Notes under the pieces: model-generated
What the model saw: only the letters and a program-made list of their open reading frames with translations
Told to the model about the DNA's origin: nothing
Database searches by the model: none
Shown: positions 59,457 through 64,000 of the stretch, piece by piece
Position numbering within the stretch: position 1 is the first letter of the stretch
Layout: each line of letters starts with the position of its first letter
Translations under genes and position numbers: made by a program
Assembly (NCBI RefSeq): GCF_019175385.1
Contig: NC_083340.1
Coordinates: 18,178,336 to 18,242,335 of the forward strand
From: Lycium barbarum
Taxonomy: Eukaryota > Streptophyta > Magnoliopsida > Solanales > Solanaceae
Length of the DNA stretch: 64,000 nt
Reading direction: 5' to 3'

Positions 59457-60419
59457 TGCCTTACATACTCAGTACACTGTTTGTACTGACGTCCTTTCTT
59501 GTGGACACTGCGCTCATGCCCGCAGGTAGACAGGTAGATGGTTCTGATCCGTAGGAGCTGCAACAACGGAATCTCAGGAGCGCTCCACTTACTTCGGAGC
59601 TGCAGTTTATTGGTATTGGTCTCCACGGCCACTTGTATCCTATGTAGAGGCTCGTAGACATGTATGTACAGTTAGACGTTTCATAACCCTACCGGTTCAT
59701 ATTGTTGTTTCACATTTTAGTAGCCTTGACGGCGGGCTATGATGGGCACCATTGTCGAAGATTATACAGAGATGTGTTGTTATATTGCGATATATGTCTT
59801 TACAGATTATGATATCCATGAGCTATCGTTATGGTCCACCCATAAATGATTATAAGATGTATGTTTAGAGGTGCTCGGCGTGTTAGCTCCGGGTGCCCGT
59901 CATGGCCCTCTAGTTGGGTCGTGACAATGCTTTACATACTCAGTACATTGTTTGTACTGACGTCCTTTCTTTTATGAACGCTGCGTTCGTGCTCGCAGGT
60001 GGTCAGGAAGATGACACAGACCCCTAGGAGCTTTATCAACAGATATACAGGGGCACTCCCCTACTCCGGAGTTGCAGTGTATTGGTATATTCTTTTGTGT
60101 ACATATTTGAAGCATGGCGGGGTCCTATCCCGTCTTTATGATTATAGAGTTCCAGTTAGAGGCTTGTAGATACTTATGTGTGGGTAATAGATGTTATATG
60201 ATCTCTTCAGTGTAAACTCTATATATATCATTTTGTCGCCTTGTGGGATTATGTACGTCTGTGTATATGTGTATGTTGAGAAGTAAACGAAGGAATTTCC
60301 CGAGTAAGCTGTGTGTTCAGGATGGTATATGTCCAGGGGAGTCGATGATAAGGTTAGCAGGTGGTGCTCGGTAGGCTATCTCCGGGTACCCGTTATGGCC
60401 CTCTAGACGGGTCGTGACA
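59457..60419 (+). repeat. tandem duplication of the LTR 3' end (about 470 bp each)
   Basis: 59457-59926 and 59928-60419 start with CTTACATACTCAGTACA-TGTTTGTACTGACGTCCTTTCTT and both end TCTAG-GGGTCGTGACA. Substitutions and small indels make the copies clearly diverged. Confidence 0.85.
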
Positions 60420-62470
60420 CCTTTATAGCTCACATTAATTACAATAAAATGAAGGGTCAAGAAAGTGTGAGTGACTCAAAATATATATAAAGGACAATCT
60501 TGTTCTGTTCAGATGACTCATGGATTGTTCTCCAACACAATATTCTTATATGATACATGTTTACACATTATAAAGGCTTTCAATTTTCTCTTCCAAATAA
60601 CCTTTGTGAAGAAAAGAGAAAGGATGCTGCTATATGACCCCAAATTTTTGTACATGACCTCTTCATATTTCTGCAGTGTTAGGATTACATAATGCATTCA
60701 TCTTCTATACAAAATTTGTATTTGTGCTCAACTCATGTATTCATTGCTTTTTGTTAGAGGAAAAAAGTTAAGTATTCATTTTGAGTTGGCTCCTTCTCAA
60801 TTCAGTTCTTAATGCCATGAATTAGCTAGGGAATACTGACTTTGAGAAGTCATTATCTGTTATTCAGCAAAGGGGCGTTATAAATATTTTTCCCCTTTGG
60901 CAAGGTCTTGGTATCTTTTTTAAGCAAACAAAAAAGGTCTTGGTGTCTTTCAGTAGGCACTAGCACAACCATTATGCTAGCTATATATCATGGTATGTTT
61001 GTTTGCTTATAATATTCTCCAATATTTAGTAGCTTAATATGAAGTAAAGTTGCAGAAAGATTCTGAGATGTTGTACATTTGTAGCGTATTCTTTTAATCA
61101 TTTTTATCAAACGTGTTGCCTAATAGTCGTTGCACTTGGCATTCAATTTCTAAATCACAAGACTTTTGTAAACATCATTCAGCTTATTTTTCTTCCGTTA
61201 ACTGAAAAAATAAACAAAGCAACAACTACACGATGCATCTTGATTTTACAGAAGAGTTTAACTGCAATCAACTTAACAACCTATTCCAACTTCCTATAAA
61301 AATAATAATTAGAACTAATAACAACTGTATATATCATGATTGGAAGGGGAAAAAAAAAGAATCAGTGATCCTTATTATATGATACAGTTTTCTTTATAAA
61401 ATGAGCTGAAACTTCACCTTTAAAATTGAGTGAAGTGTTAACGAGATCTCTATAATTATGAAACTATAAGAAATTAGTCCATGAATTATTTTTAATTTTG
61501 CGTTTTTGTTTGTTTTTTTCATATGTATATTTTCAGCATACATTAGATTTTATATTTTCATATGCACGTCTTAATTTTATTACAAATATTTTTATTTTTA
61601 TTTTATTTACTATTAAATTTTATATATTTTTTATATCAACTAAATATAGGAAAGATGCCGCGTGAAGCGCGATTTGGTTAACTAGTTAGAAGATATGCTA
61701 GAAAGAGATTATTTAAGCAGGATTAAATTACGCCTGAATCATTTTGCATGGCAACTTAAATCATTTTTTATTTTTTTTTGGTTTTGAAGACAACTTTAGA
61801 TTAATATAATTAAGAGTACACAGGTAGTTGATGCCCAAAGGCATCTACATCAGACAAGGAAATCCTACACTAGATACCATGGGAGATATAGAGTCCCATT
61901 GATTTCCTAAACGATTGTTAACAAAGGCCGATGACTGCACTATTGAAGCTGTGGAGACTGTTGATGTAGAACAAAAAATCGTTGCAGCGAGCTCTCCAAT
62001 TCTGACATGAGTAAAATGCTTCTGACCATAGAACTAGATATCTTTAAAGAAAATGGGGGACCCTACTTTTATCTTTGTACATCATTATTATCTCATGCCG
62101 GTGAAAAGATTGATAAGGACCATAAGTTTTTTATGCTACATATATCTCTATGATGATTGAGCTCCTAGAGATAATGACTTGAATTTGCAAGAGTTTGAGT
62201 TGAATGATTTTTCTTGTTCTTGATGTAAATTAAATCTTTAAAAAGTATGTCACCTATAAATTCAAAATTTACATTTACGAACATTACTAAGTAGGATAGG
62301 ACGGTTCAAAGAATTACAAAGGATTAAGTTCAAAATATCAGTTTTGCACAAGTTCTTAAAATGGGACAAAATTTAAATATCAACATAAAAGTACCTCATT
62401 GTGAAAATTTCCTAATATTTTGATAAGATTTTTTGTGGATCAATTTTAATTACTTAGTTCAGATCAGTCT
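60420..62470. other. AT-rich intergenic DNA
   Basis: No recognisable gene. A Helitron-like end lies at 61655-61685. Small ORFs in this stretch show no conserved content. Confidence 0.55.
61655..61685 (+). mobile_element. Helitron-like 3' end
   Basis: A hairpin (CGCG-TGAAG-CGCG) is followed about 10 bases later by CTAG and T, as at plant Helitron 3' ends. It resembles the motif near 14905. No matching 5' end was found. Confidence 0.45.
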
Positions 62471-62478
62471 AATTTTAT

Positions 62479-63461
62479 TTTTTCCGATTTGACTCGATTT
62501 ATCGATTTGGTGTAGTTTACTTTGTACACCCCTAGACGCAAGAATCATCATCCAACAAAAGTAAAAGTCTCATATAGAAGTCCTAATCCAAATGAATATG
62601 GACCCGTTATTAGTGGTTTGATTTGACTTGGTTTGGTGTTAAAAAAAAAAAACTGACCATAAATGGTTTGGTTTAGTTTTAGCTAAAAAAAGTCAAACTG
62701 AACCAAACCAACCCGACATTACATGTATTCAATTTTTAAAATATTTTATACATAAAAAATATTTATTTGTAATGTAATTTATAAATATTTCTTAAATTTT
62801 TCATAATTTTTTATCTATTATTATGTTATTCAAGCTTGAACTTAGAATTTTGAATGTGAATAAGTTTTATATCCTATGGATGTTAGTAACTCATATAAAG
62901 TCCAAACCAAAACCAACTCAACACTAATATTAACAAAAGAAATTCAATTTACCACTAGGAATGACAATAATGTTGGATATCTATTCTTTAGTTTTGCATA
63001 GTTGGTTTAGAGAGTGAAAATACATAACTTAAGTTTTTTTTCTTGTCATGTAGTTAATACTTATTAGCCGTACTTATTTTAGTATGACTTAGTATTTTTA
63101 GATTATGGTCATTTTCTTTATGGCTTGTTAATTAGCAATATTTATTTTAACCGATTTTATTATCTTTTGTTGAATATTTTAATACAATGTCATCACTCTT
63201 CTCACATTTTGTGTTATTTTCTTATGAAACACCTTAATTACATAGTTGTATCTTGCTAGGACTAAAAAAATATTTGAAATAAAAGTTTATATGTGTTGTA
63301 TCAAGACTATCCCCCAAAAAAACCCGAATAACCCGAGGTTGAAAACTCCAAATTTTATTGGTTTGGTTTGGTGTATAAATTTAAAAACTCGACGCAATTG
63401 GTTAGGTTTGGTGTTTAAAAAATCCGAACCAACCCAATCCATGTACAGCCCTACTTGCGTC
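62479..63461. mobile_element. rearranged hAT-type element with its left end inverted
   Basis: 62612-63453 matches 45238-46091 closely. Its left tip is missing from the normal place and instead lies inverted at about 62479-62534, ending in CCCCTA. GACGCAAG follows that inverted tip (62535-62542), and CTTGCGTC, its exact reverse complement, follows the right end (63454-63461). Confidence 0.82.
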
Positions 63462-63800
63462 CAATAAATTCTAGCACAATTTTAGTTATCTACATGTGCA
63501 AATCTGAAATAATTGTTGAAGAAACTTGGCCTCAAAGGAAATAACTGCTTAATATAAGGGTGAATCCTTACTTTTTGTCGTCCTCACAAATCTAAAGCTT
63601 AGGCTGTGATGTTATCTTAAAAAGACAACTTAGGTTGTGAAGATTTGCACAATGAGCTATGTAAATCGTACCTTGTACTTAGTATTATCTCATACCATCA
63701 CCATTAGCTTCTAAATAAACACGTGTATTTACTAAGGAAATCACTATTGTGTATTTCTTCCTCTGTCCTTTTCATTAAAAACAACAGTTACACTTGGTGC
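63462..63800. other. AT-rich intergenic DNA
   Basis: I see no gene or repeat boundary in this stretch. Confidence 0.5.
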
Positions 63801-63960
63801 TCATTTTCCGTATTGAAGCCCTACTAAAATCAGATGCGCCCCGCGTAAGGTCCATTCAAGGGAAGCGCTCCCTAACAAGTATTTTTCCATACCCAAGGCT
63901 CGAATCCGAAACCTTTGATTAAGAGAGGAGTAGCCCCTTCCGTTGCACCACATTTTTTGG
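63800..63960 (-). mobile_element. tRNA-derived SINE
   Basis: On the minus strand the A-box-like TGGTGCAACGG and the B-box-like GGATTCGAGCC lie about 45 bases apart, followed by CTTGGGTATGGAAAAAT, AGGGAGCGCTTCCC and TAGTAGGGCTTCAATACGG. This is the layout of Solanaceae SolS/TS-type SINEs. The exact 5' end and tail were not resolved. It is too diverged in its tRNA part to be a tRNA gene. Confidence 0.72.
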
Positions 63961-64000
63961 TGGTTCTCCGTTTCATTCCACTACAAATTTGTCCAATCAT

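Larger units (their letters stand above)
57870..60419 (+). mobile_element. LTR fragment of the solo-LTR family, with duplicated 3' end
   Basis: It is related to 5350-7999 in the opposite orientation. Shared parts include the ACGGNCCGT cluster (58190-58335), a GGTGAGA-AACGATGATGATTATTCC region (about 58948-58975), GGATCGGGC-GTTCGTTCC repeats (59163-59240), and TACTCAGTAC-CTGACGTCC (59466-59492). It ends GGGTCGTGACA twice, at 59926 and 60419. The expected TGTTACACC start is not found, so the 5' end is missing and the left limit is approximate. No coding domain. Confidence 0.78.

Noticed and set aside
63840..63960. Possible tRNA gene from A-box and B-box sequences
   Set aside because: No cloverleaf can be formed, and the downstream body matches a SINE; treated as a tRNA-derived repeat.

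Overview
This is a stretch of repeat-rich nuclear plant DNA, most likely from a member of the nightshade family (Solanaceae). The family call is an inference from the carotenoid cleavage dioxygenase 4 (CCD4) type gene, a SINE and several MITE families whose sequences resemble Solanaceae repeats I know, and Athila, Tat and copia elements of plant type. No search was run. I recognise one host gene that looks functional; nearly everything else is transposon, often nested.

Layout. 1-11836: a Tat-lineage Ty3/gypsy element on the minus strand (gag-protease-RT-RNase H-integrase). It carries a plus-strand antisense ORF with two well-formed introns near its 3' LTR, and its pol is split by a 2.65-kb solo LTR of another family (5350-7999, target duplication ACATT). 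11837-15984: AT-rich host DNA with MITE debris and a Helitron-like 3' end. 15990-38346: a Ty1/copia element on the minus strand, bounded by ATAAG duplications, with a 150-bp-TIR foldback element in one LTR. An Athila-type array of about 15.8 kb (20096-35872, target duplication GTAGC) sits inside it. That array has three LTRs and two internal regions, the first internal region being mostly deleted. 38352-40276: host DNA holding a broken copy of the CCD4 leader and start codon. 40277-44308: a small Ty1/copia element on the plus strand with 233-bp LTRs. 44314-47950: MITEs and AT-rich DNA.

48186-52816: the CCD4-type gene in two exons. It is predicted to give 599 residues, with all four iron-binding histidines, a plastid-transit-like N terminus and a 2.8-kb intron that contains a MITE. 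53150-57820: two abutting foldback-like elements loaded with four hAT-type MITEs, each with an 8-bp target duplication. 57870-60419: an LTR of the same family as the solo LTR, with its 3' end duplicated in tandem. 60420-64000: AT-rich DNA, a Helitron-like end, a rearranged hAT-type MITE and a tRNA-derived SINE.

The retroelements are all broken. Many of the changes are C to T or G to A: stop codons from Trp, Gln or Arg codons, and lost zinc-knuckle Cys, RNase H Asp and integrase Glu. That is what long-methylated plant repeats are expected to show. The most unusual signals are non-coding: palindrome clusters built on ACGG-N-CCGT that recur in different LTR-element families, the three-LTR Athila array, the spliced antisense ORF, and the CCD4 leader relic. 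I found no operon-like or defence-type system.
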